Shown in pieces: positions 10,715-20,672 of a stretch of 64,000 nucleotides of DNA. The stretch lies in assembly GCF_021130785.1 (NCBI RefSeq), contig NC_060207.1:1262501-1326500 (forward strand), written 5' to 3'. Positions within the stretch are counted from its first letter, which is position 1, and each line of letters begins with the position of its first letter. The translations under genes and the position numbers were made by a program. The stretch comes from Homalodisca vitripennis (lineage: Eukaryota; Arthropoda; Insecta; Hemiptera; Cicadellidae). The notes under the pieces are model-generated. The model searched no databases. It saw nothing but the letters and a program-made list of their open reading frames with translations, and was not told where the DNA came from.

Positions 10715-11500
10715 ATGATGCCTCAAAATCGACGCGTACAGTTGCCCGATTGTAGGGTCCTGCTACGTAGATTGTCGACAGAAGAAATTGGCAACTATTT
10801 GGCCGTTCGTGACGTACGAATTGCCGTTAACGAGCGGCCAAATAATGAGGCCGAAATTAATATTGTTCTGCCCCGTGGAAATAATGTAAACATCAATGAC
10901 ATTGTGAATCCACGAGTAAACCCGCCACGTCGCGTCCTTCCTCCGATGAGGCGACATGCTGACGTACCCCACCGGGTTACGTATAGGTCTGCCCTGTTGT
11001 ATGGAGCCGAATCGGTGGAAAATGTTCCGATGAGTTCATTGGGACGTTTTCAGGTACGTTGTCGTATATGTGACGCCAAATATTTTTCTGAAGAAGCCTG
11101 TAATCGGCAAGGACTGTACATGCAATGTTGCAATTTGGGTAAGGTTGAAATTCCTGCACTTGGCCCGTGTCCAGAAGAACTACGTGGTTTTCTGACCGGA
11201 GAAGACGCGGCGGACGTTGAGTTTCGCAGAAACATCAGAACGGTGAATTCAAATTTTGCAATGGCGTCATTCAAAGCACAATCGCCCGTTGACAGGAATG
11301 TAGGCCAAGGTCATTGGTGTTTCTGCATCTCGGGCCAAGTGTATCATTACACGGAACCGGTTCCGGTTCGGATGGCTCCTTTACACAAGCTGAATCAGCA
11401 CTATTTCATAGACACTGAGGAGGCTTGCCACGAAAGAAACGCCCTTATTAGAGGTCGCGTAAGGGAAGCCACAATCCGAACAATAGACCAAATGATGTAA
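10715..11500 (+). CDS. Gene B copy 5, Helitron RepHel N-terminal-like
   Basis: 261 aa, unchanged. It is the first B gene within a 1.72-kb unit. The upstream A-B gap is unchanged (116 bp), so the deletion left the putative B promoter region untouched while removing the A start region. Confidence 0.75.
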   Translation: MMPQNRRVQLPDCRVLLRRLSTEEIGNYLAVRDVRIAVNERPNNEAEINIVLPRGNNVNINDIVNPRVNPPRRVLPPMRRHADVPHRVTYRSALLYGAESVENVPMSSLGRFQVRCRICDAKYFSEEACNRQGLYMQCCNLGKVEIPALGPCPEELRGFLTGEDAADVEFRRNIRTVNSNFAMASFKAQSPVDRNVGQGHWCFCISGQVYHYTEPVPVRMAPLHKLNQHYFIDTEEACHERNALIRGRVREATIRTIDQMM

Positions 11501-11778
11501 AAGCATTTCATATATTGTTTTCTATTTCAGTTTGGTGCCGTTCCGGCCAGAAAAGTGATTTCTACGGTGAAGTTAGTAATTTTTCATTATAGTAAATAAT
11601 TTTATTTTAGTATTTGACATGTACAGCATTATATCATGATTCTTATGTGTTCATTCTAGCAAATTTCAAGCGGCTTATATTTTTGTACTGTACAGATGAA
11701 AAGTATTCAATTAGTATACATGATATAAAAAATTAAAATGAATTGCTATTGAGTGTTTGATATTTAAAAAATCGGAAA

Positions 11779-12318
11779 GCTGTTGGTGACGGACAGCCAT
11801 GGGAGGGAGCTCCACCATCTCCTGGAGAGGTCCAGTGATTATGCAGTGACGGCAATAGTGTCCCCCAACGGCACTATGAACTATATTGCTGACAACGCAC
11901 TTCTTTACCAACAACATTATGACGAAGTGATAGTGATGGCTGGGACCAATGACATTAACGACCAAGGTTGTATCAACAATGACTTTTTTTAATGCACTAG
12001 GCAAGTTGATTGAACTGTGTAAATTGAACAATGTTAGTATTATCAACTTGCCTAGGAGGAGAGATTGTGTTTCGCCTGCCGTGCATCGTGCACGTGCAAG
12101 CCTGAATACAACTTTAAAAAACCATCAAGTGTGCCAATTTTCATTGACATTTCACATTTTAAAAGAGACTTTTTTACATGTCATGGCTTGCACATGAACA
12201 TGCACGGCAAGCATGAACTTGCTGCCGTCATTTTGAATTTCATTGGTGAGAAATCTGAAAAAAAATGTTGTACACTTTTCACGAACAAGTAAGGCGCATT
12301 AGACTCCCAAAAAACTAA
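11779..12318 (+). pseudogene. Gene A copy 6, start-less and frameshifted
   Basis: Most degraded of the short-unit A copies. An extra T in the T-run near 11989 and extra bases near 12121 and 12141 split it into three frames, and one A is missing near 12260. It carries variants seen otherwise in copy 1 (INDQG, ELCKLNN), so its sequence comes from a different A lineage than copies 5 and 9, although it sits between near-identical B genes. Confidence 0.8.
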
Positions 12319-12434
12319 ATTCTGTTGGTAGAGTGTTGTCATTTACTCGTGGATTTAGTGATTGATTGTCATTTTTCACGGTTTTAAATTCCAATTACTT
12401 TTTCTATTTATAATTGTAATTAATTTAAATTAAC

Positions 12435-13220
12435 ATGATGCCTCAAAATCGACGCGTACAGTTGCCCGATTGTAGGGTCCTGCTACGTAGATTGTCGACA
12501 GAAGAAATTGGCAACTATTTGGCCGTTCGTGACGTACGAATTGCCGTTAACGAGCGGCCAAATAATGAGGCCGAAATTAATATTGTTCTGCCCCGTGGAA
12601 ATAATGTAAACATCAATGACATTGTGAATCCACGAGTAAACCCGCCACGTCGCGTCCTTCCTCCGATGAGGCGACATGCTGACGTACCCCACCGGGTTAC
12701 GTATAGGTCTGCCCTGTTGTATGGAGCCGAATCGGTGGAAAATGTTCCGATGAGTTCATTGGGACGTTTTCAGGTACGTTGTCGTATATGTGACGCCAAA
12801 TATTTTTCTGAAGAAGCCTGTAATCGGCAAGGACTGTACATGCAATGTTGCAATTTGGGTAAGGTTGAAATTCCTGCACTTGGCCCGTGTCCAGAAGAAC
12901 TACGTGGTTTTCTGACCGGAGAAGACGCGGCGGACGTTGAGTTTCGCAGAAACATCAGAACGGTGAATTCAAATTTTGCAATGGCGTCATTCAAAGCACA
13001 ATCGCCCGTTGACAGGAATGTAGGCCAAGGTCATTGGTGTTTCTGCATCTCGGGCCAAGTGTATCATTACACGGAACCGGTTCCGGTTCGGATGGCTCCT
13101 TTACACAAGCTGAATCAGCACTATTTCATAGACACTGAGGAGGCTTGCCACGAAAGAAACGCCCTTATTAGAGGTCGCGTAAGGGAAGCCACAATCCGAA
13201 CAATAGACCAAATGATGTAA
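12435..13220 (+). CDS. Gene B copy 6, Helitron RepHel N-terminal-like
   Basis: 261 aa, unchanged, although the gene A copy immediately upstream is the most damaged of the short units. This contrast within 120 bp is the clearest local example of the B-specific homogeneity discussed in the findings. Confidence 0.75.
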   Translation: MMPQNRRVQLPDCRVLLRRLSTEEIGNYLAVRDVRIAVNERPNNEAEINIVLPRGNNVNINDIVNPRVNPPRRVLPPMRRHADVPHRVTYRSALLYGAESVENVPMSSLGRFQVRCRICDAKYFSEEACNRQGLYMQCCNLGKVEIPALGPCPEELRGFLTGEDAADVEFRRNIRTVNSNFAMASFKAQSPVDRNVGQGHWCFCISGQVYHYTEPVPVRMAPLHKLNQHYFIDTEEACHERNALIRGRVREATIRTIDQMM

Positions 13221-13498
13221 AAGCATTTCATATATTGTTTTCTATTTCAGTTTGGTGCCGTTCCGGCCAGAAAAGTGATTTCTACGGTGAAGTTAGTAAT
13301 TTTTCATTATAGTAAATAATTTTATTTTAGTATTTGACATGTACAGCATTATATCATGATTCTTATGTGTTCATTCTAGCAAATTTCAAGCGGCTTATAT
13401 TTTTGTACTGTACAGATGAAAAGTATTCAATTAGTATACATGATATAAAAAATTAAAATGAATTGCTATTGAGTGTTTGATATTTAAAAAATCGGAAA

Positions 13499-14038
13499 GC
13501 TGTTGGTGACGGACAGCCATGGGAGGGAGCTCCACCATCTCCTGGAGAGGTCCAGTGATTATGCAGTGACGGCAATTGTGTCCCCCAACGGCACTATGAA
13601 CTATATTGCTGAGAACGCCCTTCTGTACCAACAACATTATGACGATGAAGTGATAGTCATGGCTGGGACTAATGACATCGATGATAAAGGTTGTATCAAT
13701 AATGACTTTTTTGATGCACTAGGCAAGTTGATTGAATTATCTAAACTGAACAATGTTAGTATCATCAACTTGCCTAGGAGGAGAGACTGTGTTTCGCCTG
13801 CCGTGCATCGTGCACGTGCAAGCCTGAATGCAACTTTAAAAAACATCAAGTGTGCCAATTTTATTGACATTTCACATTTCAAAAGAGACTTTTTTACATG
13901 TCATGGCTTGCACATGAACATGCACGGCAAGCATGAACTTGCTGCCGTCATTTTGAATTTCATTGGTGAGAAATCTGAAAAAAAATGTTGTACACTTTTC
14001 ACGAACAAGTAAGGCGCATTAGACTCCCAAAAAACTAA
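13499..14038 (+). pseudogene. Gene A copy 7, start-less, extra codon, altered tail
   Basis: Open for about 169 codons from the junction. One extra codon gives HYDDEV between the Ser and GTND blocks. A shorter A-run near 13980 shifts the frame at the C-terminus, so the protein would end in KKCCTLFTNK at 14012 instead of continuing to 14038. Ser, GTND and HGLH blocks are intact. Confidence 0.75.
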
Positions 14039-14154
14039 ATTCTGTTGGTAGAGTGTTGTCATTTACTCGTGGATTTAGTGATTGATTGTCATTTTTCACG
14101 GTTTTAAATTCCAATTACTTTTTCTATTTATAATTGTAATTAATTTAAATTAAC

Positions 14155-14940
14155 ATGATGCCTCAAAATCGACGCGTACAGTTGCCCGATTGTAGGGTCC
14201 TGCTACGTAGATTGTCGACAGAAGAAATTGGCAACTATTTGGCCGTTCGTGACGTACGAATTGCCGTTAACGAGCGGCCAAATAATGAGGCCGAAATTAA
14301 TATTGTTCTGCCCCGTGGAAATAATGTAAACATCAATGACATTGTGAATCCACGAGTAAACCCGCCACGTCGCGTCCTTCCTCCGATGAGGCGACATGCT
14401 GACGTACCCCACCGGGTTACGTATAGGTCTGCCCTGTTGTATGGAGCCGAATCGGTGGAAAATGTTCCGATGAGTTCATTGGGACGTTTTCAGGTACGTT
14501 GTCGTATATGTGACGCCAAATATTTTTCTGAAGAAGCCTGTAATCGGCAAGGACTGTACATGCAATGTTGCAATTTGGGTAAGGTTGAAATTCCTGCACT
14601 TGGCCCGTGTCCAGAAGAACTACGTGGTTTTCTGACCGGAGAAGACGCGGCGGACGTTGAGTTTCGCAGAAACATCAGAACGGTGAATTCAAATTTTGCA
14701 ATGGCGTCATTCAAAGCACAATCGCCCGTTGACAGGAATGTAGGCCAAGGTCATTGGTGTTTCTGCATCTCGGGCCAAGTGTATCATTACACGGAACCGG
14801 TTCCGGTTCGGATGGCTCCTTTACACAAGCTGAATCAGCACTATTTCATAGACACTGAGGAGGCTTGCCACGAAAGAAACGCCCTTATTAGAGGTCGCGT
14901 AAGGGAAGCCACAATCCGAACAATAGACCAAATGATGTAA
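14155..14940 (+). CDS. Gene B copy 7, Helitron RepHel N-terminal-like
   Basis: 261 aa, unchanged, in the third of the 1.72-kb units. Flanking sequence on both sides matches copies 5, 6 and 8 closely by eye. Confidence 0.75.
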   Translation: MMPQNRRVQLPDCRVLLRRLSTEEIGNYLAVRDVRIAVNERPNNEAEINIVLPRGNNVNINDIVNPRVNPPRRVLPPMRRHADVPHRVTYRSALLYGAESVENVPMSSLGRFQVRCRICDAKYFSEEACNRQGLYMQCCNLGKVEIPALGPCPEELRGFLTGEDAADVEFRRNIRTVNSNFAMASFKAQSPVDRNVGQGHWCFCISGQVYHYTEPVPVRMAPLHKLNQHYFIDTEEACHERNALIRGRVREATIRTIDQMM

Positions 14941-15218
14941 AAGCATTTCATATATTGTTTTCTATTTCAGTTTGGTGCCGTTCCGGCCAGAAAAGTGATT
15001 TCTACGGTGAAGTTAGTAATTTTTCATTATAGTAAATAATTTTATTTTAGTATTTGACATGTACAGCATTATATCATGATTCTTATGTGTTCATTCTAGC
15101 AAATTTCAAGCGGCTTATATTTTTGTACTGTACAGATGAAAAGTATTCAATTAGTATACATGATATAAAAAATTAAAATGAATTGCTATTGAGTGTTTGA
15201 TATTTAAAAAATCGGAAA

Positions 15219-15757
15219 GCTGTTGGTGACGGACAGCCATGGGAGGGAGCTCCACCATCTCCTGGAGAGGTCCAGTGATTATGCAGTGACGGCAATTGTG
15301 TCCCCCAACGGCACTATGAACTATATTGCTGACAACGCCCTTCTGTACCAACAACATTACGATGAAGTGATAGTCATGGCTGGGACTAATGACATTAACG
15401 ACCAAGGTTGTATCAATAATGACTTTTTTGATGCACTAGGCAAGTTGATTGAATTATCTAAACTGAACAATGTTAGTATCATCAACTTGCCTAGGAGGAG
15501 AGACTGTGTTTCGCCTGCCGTGCATCGTGCACGTGCAAGCCTGAATGCAACTTTAAAAAACATCAAGTGTGCCAATTTTATTGACATTTCACATTTTAAA
15601 AGAGACTTTTTTACATGTCATGGCTTGCACATGAACATGCACGGCAAGCATGAACTTGCTGCCGTCATTTTGAATTTGCATTGGTGAGAAATCTGAAAAA
15701 AAAATGTTGTACACTTTTCACGAACAAGTAAGGCGCATTAGACTCCCAAAAAACTAA
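15219..15757 (+). pseudogene. Gene A copy 8, start-less, truncated after histidine block
   Basis: Open for about 154 codons through the HGLHMN block. An extra base near 15678 (AATTTGCATTGG) gives LNLHW and a stop at 15687, some 20 codons early. Mixed ancestry: it has ADNALL and INDQG like copy 6 but ELSKLNN like copy 7. That suggests recombination among A lineages inside the array. Confidence 0.75.
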
Positions 15758-15873
15758 ATTCTGTTGGTAGAGTGTTGTCATTTACTCGTGGATTTAGTGA
15801 TTGATTGTCATTTTTCACGGTTTTAAATTCCAATTACTTTTTCTATTTATAATTGTAATTAATTTAAATTAAC

Positions 15874-16659
15874 ATGATGCCTCAAAATCGACGCGTACAG
15901 TTGCCCGATTGTAGGGTCCTGCTACGTAGATTGTCGACAGAAGAAATTGGCAACTATTTGGCCGTTCGTGACGTACGAATTGCCGTTAACGAGCGGCCAA
16001 ATAATGAGGCCGAAATTAATATTGTTCTGCCCCGTGGAAATAATGTAAACATCAATGACATTGTGAATCCACGAGTAAACCCGCCACGTCGCGTCCTTCC
16101 TCCGATGAGGCGACATGCTGACGTACCCCACCGGGTTACGTATAGGTCTGCCCTGTTGTATGGAGCCGAATCGGTGGAAAATGTTCCGATGAGTTCATTG
16201 GGACGTTTTCAGGTACGTTGTCGTATATGTGACGCCAAATATTTTTCTGAAGAAGCCTGTAATCGGCAAGGACTGTACATGCAATGTTGCAATTTGGGTA
16301 AGGTTGAAATTCCTGCACTTGGCCCGTGTCCAGAAGAACTACGTGGTTTTCTGACCGGAGAAGACGCGGCGGACGTTGAGTTTCGCAGAAACATCAGAAC
16401 GGTGAATTCAAATTTTGCAATGGCGTCATTCAAAGCACAATCGCCCGTTGACAGGAATGTAGGCCAAGGTCATTGGTGTTTCTGCATCTCGGGCCAAGTG
16501 TATCATTACACGGAACCGGTTCCGGTTCGGATGGCTCCTTTACACAAGCTGAATCAGCACTATTTCATAGACACTGAGGAGGCTTGCCACGAAAGAAACG
16601 CCCTTATTAGAGGTCGCGTAAGGGAAGCCACAATCCGAACAATAGACCAAATGATGTAA
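15874..16659 (+). CDS. Gene B copy 8, Helitron RepHel N-terminal-like
   Basis: 261 aa, unchanged. It sits between two A copies of different lineages (copy 8, INDQG; copy 9, VDDKG), so the homogenising process acted across recombinant flanks. Confidence 0.75.
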   Translation: MMPQNRRVQLPDCRVLLRRLSTEEIGNYLAVRDVRIAVNERPNNEAEINIVLPRGNNVNINDIVNPRVNPPRRVLPPMRRHADVPHRVTYRSALLYGAESVENVPMSSLGRFQVRCRICDAKYFSEEACNRQGLYMQCCNLGKVEIPALGPCPEELRGFLTGEDAADVEFRRNIRTVNSNFAMASFKAQSPVDRNVGQGHWCFCISGQVYHYTEPVPVRMAPLHKLNQHYFIDTEEACHERNALIRGRVREATIRTIDQMM

Positions 16660-16938
16660 AAGCATTTCATATATTGTTTTCTATTTCAGTTTGGTGCCGT
16701 TCCGGCCAGAAAAGTGATTTCTACGGTGAAGTTAGTAATTTTTCATTATAGTAAATAATTTTATTTTAGTATTTGACATGTACAGCATTATATCATGATT
16801 CTTATGTGTTCATTCTAGCAAATTTCAAGCGGCTTATATTTTTGTACTGTACAGATGAAAAGTATTCAATTAGTATACATGATATAAAAAATTAAAATGA
16901 ATTGCTATTGAGTGTTTGATATTTAAAAAATCGGAAAG

Positions 16939-17474
16939 CTGTTGGTGACGGACAGCCATGGGAGGGAGCTCCACCATCTCCTGGAGAGGTCCAGTGATTA
17001 TGCAGTGACGGCAATTGTGTCCCCCAACGGCACTATGAACTATATTGCTGAGAACGCCCTTCTGTACCAACAACATTACGATGAAGTGATAGTCATGGCT
17101 GGGACTAATGACGTCGATGATAAAGGTTGTATCAATAATGACTTTTTTGATGCACTAGGCAAGTTGATCAAATTATCTAAACTGAACAATGTTAGTATCA
17201 TCAACTTGCCTAGGAGGAGAGACTGTGTTTCGCCTGCCGTGCATCGTGCACGTGCAAGCCTGAATGCAACTTTAAAAAACATCAAGTGTGCCAATTTTAT
17301 TGACATTTCACATTTCAAAAGAGACTTTTTTACATGTCATGGCTTGCACATGAACATGCACGGCAAGCATGAACTTGCTGCCGTCATTTTGAATTTCATT
17401 GGTGAGAAATCTGAAAAAAAATTTTGTACACTTTTCACGAACAAGTAAGGCGCATTAGACTCCCAAAAAACTAA
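16939..17474 (+). pseudogene. Gene A copy 9, start-less, altered tail
   Basis: Open for about 168 codons from the junction and nearly identical to copy 5, including GTNDVDD. A one-base change in the A-run near 17415 shifts the tail to KKFCTLFTNK with a stop at 17448. The near identity with copy 5, four units away, implies block duplication of several units rather than only one-by-one expansion. Confidence 0.75.
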
Positions 17475-17590
17475 ATTCTGTTGGTAGAGTGTTGTCATTT
17501 ACTCGTGGATTTAGTGATTGATTGTCATTTTTCACGGTTTTAAATTCCAATTACTTTTTCTATTTATAATTGTAATTAATTTAAATTAAC

Positions 17591-18469
17591 ATGATGCCTC
17601 AAAATCGACGCGTACAGTTGCCCGATTGTAGGGTCCTGCTACGTAGATTGTCGACAGAAGAAATTGGCAACTATTTGGCCGTTCGTGACGTACGAATTGC
17701 CGTTAACGAGCGGCCAAATAATGAGGCCGAAATTAATATTGTTCTGCCCCGTGGAAATAATGTAAACATCAATGACATTGTGAATCCACGAGTAAACCCG
17801 CCACGTCGCGTCCTTCCTCCGATGAGGCGACATGCTGACGTACCCCACCGGGTTACGTATAGGTCTGCCCTGTTGTATGGAGCCGAATCGGTGGAAAATG
17901 TTCCGATGAGTTCATTGGGACGTTTTCAGGTACGTTGTCGTATATGTGACGCCAAATATTTTTCTGAAGAAGCCTGTAATCGGCAAGGACTGTACATGCA
18001 ATGTTGCAATTTGGGTAAGGTTGAAATTCCTGCACTTGGCCCGTGTCCAGAAGAACTACGTGGTTTTCTGACCGGAGAAGACGCGGCGGACGTTGAGTTT
18101 CGCAGAAACATCAGAACGGTGAATTCAAATTTTGCAATGGCGTCATTCAAAGCACAATCGCCCGTTGACAGGAATGTAGGCCAAGGTCATTGGTGTTTCT
18201 GCATCTCGGGCCAAGTGTATCATTACACGGAACCGGTTCCGGTTCGGATGGCTCCTTTACACAAGCTGAATCAGCACTATTTCATAGACACTGAGGAGGC
18301 TTGCCACGAAAGAAACGCCCTTATTAGAGGTCGCGTAAGGGAAGCCACAATCCGAACAATAGATAAAAATGATGTAAAAGCATTTCATATATTGTTTTCT
18401 ATTTCAGTTTGGTGCCGTTCCGGCCAGAAAAGTGATTTCTACGGTGAAGTTAGTAATTTTTCATTATAG
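17591..18469 (+). CDS. Gene B copy 9, read-through variant of 292 aa
   Basis: Identical to the others up to TIRTID. A local change (ATAGATAAAAATGATG for ATAGACCAAATGATG, one base longer) then shifts the frame past the normal stop. The protein continues through the donor-like and acceptor-like signals of the spacer for about 35 extra residues and ends at 18469. The extension lies in otherwise non-coding spacer sequence, so it is probably accidental. It is the only protein-level change among the ten B copies. Confidence 0.7.
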   Translation: MMPQNRRVQLPDCRVLLRRLSTEEIGNYLAVRDVRIAVNERPNNEAEINIVLPRGNNVNINDIVNPRVNPPRRVLPPMRRHADVPHRVTYRSALLYGAESVENVPMSSLGRFQVRCRICDAKYFSEEACNRQGLYMQCCNLGKVEIPALGPCPEELRGFLTGEDAADVEFRRNIRTVNSNFAMASFKAQSPVDRNVGQGHWCFCISGQVYHYTEPVPVRMAPLHKLNQHYFIDTEEACHERNALIRGRVREATIRTIDKNDVKAFHILFSISVWCRSGQKSDFYGEVSNFSL

Positions 18470-19520
18470 TAAATAATTTTATTTTAGTATTTGACATGTA
18501 CAGCATTATATCATGATTCTTATGTGTTCATTCTAGCAAATTTCAAGCGGCTTATATTTTTGTACTGTACAGATGAAAAGTATTCAATTAGTATACATGA
18601 TATAAAAAATTAAAATGAATTGCTATTGAGTGTTTGATATTTAAAAAATCGGAAAAGAAAGTAATTTCTTTGTTGCAAAGATTTCATTTTTTCGGGAGAA
18701 ATATTTCCTATCAGGTTTGTTGACTTGAAATGTCCTATGTTACAAATGGTGTAAAAGCATTTCATATATTGTTTTTTATTTCAGTTTGGTGCTTTTTCGG
18801 CCAATACAATTGGTATTTCTACCGTAAAGTAAGTATTTTTTTCATTATTGTAAATAAATTTATTTTAATATTTGACATGTACAGCATTATAACATGATTC
18901 TTATGTCTTTATTCTAGCAAATTGCAATCGTCTTTTACGTTTTTGTACTATACAGATGAAAAGTATTCAATTAGTATAAATAACATAAATAATTAAAAAT
19001 GAATTTGTATTGAGTATTGTTTGATATAAAAAAAATCGGAAAAAAAGTAATTTGTTTGTTGCAAAGATTTCATTTTTCTAGAGAAACAGTTGCTATCAGG
19101 ATTGTTGACTTGAAATGTATTACGTTACAAATGCGGTAAAAGTATTTCATATATTGTTTTCTATTTCAGTTTTGGTGCCGTTGGGACACCAACTATTTTC
19201 TACCGTCAAGTAAGTAATTTTTATTACAAATTATAAGTTATTTATTTTTGGAAAAAAATATCGTGTACATTGTAAACAGCGTTTTGATATACTACACGTT
19301 TCAATTAATCTTGTATTTATACAACGTCAAATGAATAATAATAATTTACATGGGGAATTCCTTTATAATATGTGTGAAAATAATAATTGTAACGGTCCAT
19401 TTATATAATTTAACATACTAATTGCATTTATTTGTTCTATTTAATGAATTTAAAAATACTTTATAAGCAATAATATTGTGTTGACTATAATGGAATTTTT
19501 TTTTAACAACTGAAAAAACC
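18374..19520 (+). repeat. Internal subrepeat of about 380 bp, three copies
   Basis: The motif GTAAAAG(C/T)ATTTCAT followed by a pyrimidine tract, CAG and TTTGGTGC or TTTTGGTGC starts at 18374, 18751 and 19136 (spacings 377 and 385). Ordinary long units have two copies, short units one. The extra copy accounts for the 3082-bp period (3082 minus 2703 is 379). The three copies are clearly diverged from each other, so this duplication is older than the spread of the units. Confidence 0.8.
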
Positions 19521-19973
19521 AAAATTTCTTGTTTTTCAGACTAACGTTGTTATGGATCAGCATTTTATAGTGTGTGTTTACATTATCACTGAAATTAAAC
19601 ATATTTAATTTTCATGTTAAATGTAGAACATTATAAACATTTGAATTTTTATATACTATCCTGTAACGTGTTGAATTTTAAACATTGTGCTAATTGTATC
19701 AAATACATTGTTTCATGTGATAATGCTGCACTTTTTGTTAAACTTTTACGATTTCATTTTACAGCAACGTCATTGTCACCACTGGCCTTTCCAGTGAGTG
19801 TTTCCTCCCATTTTGTTACGTGTTCCACTTCCCAACGTAAGTTGAAATAAAAGTATTTCTTTGTAATAATAATGAATTCAAGTGTGGTACCTATATTTAC
19901 GAAATGATTTCAGACAACTTTTTTTTTATGGAAGGATGAATGTATGTATACTTAAAAGAATTCTGTTATTTAG
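18470..19973 (+). other. Expanded spacer before unit 10 with best-preserved splice signals
   Basis: Most diverged and probably oldest spacer. After the second subrepeat's cassette (from about 18786) the donor is a perfect GTAAGT near 18829. After the third (from about 19171) it is GTAAGTAA near 19211, where the 2.7-kb units have TTAAGT. Downstream are an acceptor-like TTTTTCAG near 19540 followed by about 30 bases and GTGTGT, then TTTTACAG near 19764 followed by 29 bases and GTGAGTG, GTAAGTTG near 19838, ATTTCAG near 19914 and TTATTTAG at 19973 abutting gene A. No single frame chains all cassettes. Confidence 0.55.
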
Positions 19974-20556
19974 ATGGGGAATTGGAAACCTTCCTACAAG
20001 GTCATCACTAATCGTGTGCTGTTGGTGACGGACAGCCATGGGAGGGAGCTCCACCATCTCCTGGAGAGGTCCAGTGATTATGCAGTGACGGCAATTGTGT
20101 CCCCCAACGGCACTATGAACTATATTGCTGACAACGCCCTTCTGTACCAACAAACTTACGATGAAGTGATAGTCATGGCTGGGACTAATGACATCGATGA
20201 CAAAGGTTGTATCAATAATGATTTTTTTAATGCACTAGGCAAGTTGATTAAATTATCTAAACTGAACAATGTTAGTATCATCAACTTGCCTAGGAGGAGA
20301 GATACTGTTTCGCCTGCCGTGCATCGTGCACGTGCAAGCCTGAATGCAACTTTAAAAAACATCAAGTGTGCCAATTTTATTGACATTTCACATTTCAAAA
20401 GAGACTTTTTTACATGTCATGGCTTGCACATGAACATGCACGGCAAGCATGAACTTGCTGCCGTCATTTTGAATTGCATTGGTGAGAAATCTGAGAAAAA
20501 AAATGTTGTACACTTTTCACGAACAAGTAAGGCGCATTAGACTCCCAAAAAACTAA
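19974..20556 (+). pseudogene. Gene A copy 10, C-terminal frameshift
   Basis: Starts MGNWKPSYKVITNRV and is open for 188 codons with Ser, GTND and HGLH blocks intact. A changed A-run near 20493 replaces the tail with KKNVVHFSRTSKAH, ending at 20540. Only the last few residues differ from a full-length protein, so the esterase domain could still be made. It is the most divergent A copy (NWK, ITNR, RRDTVS) but is still preceded by an acceptor-like TTTAG. Confidence 0.7.
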
Positions 20557-20672
20557 ATTCTGTTGGTAGAGTGTTGTCATTTACTCGTGGATTTAGTGAT
20601 TGATTGTCATTTTTCACGGTTTTAAATTCCAATTACTTTTTCTATTTATAATTGTAATTAATTTAAATTAAC

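Noticed and set aside
18374..19974. Microexon-type secreted effector gene (as in aphids or schistosomes)
   Set aside because: Splice-like signals are present, but cassette reading frames do not join cleanly, no signal peptide is seen and several donors are mutated. Kept only as a splice-cassette observation.
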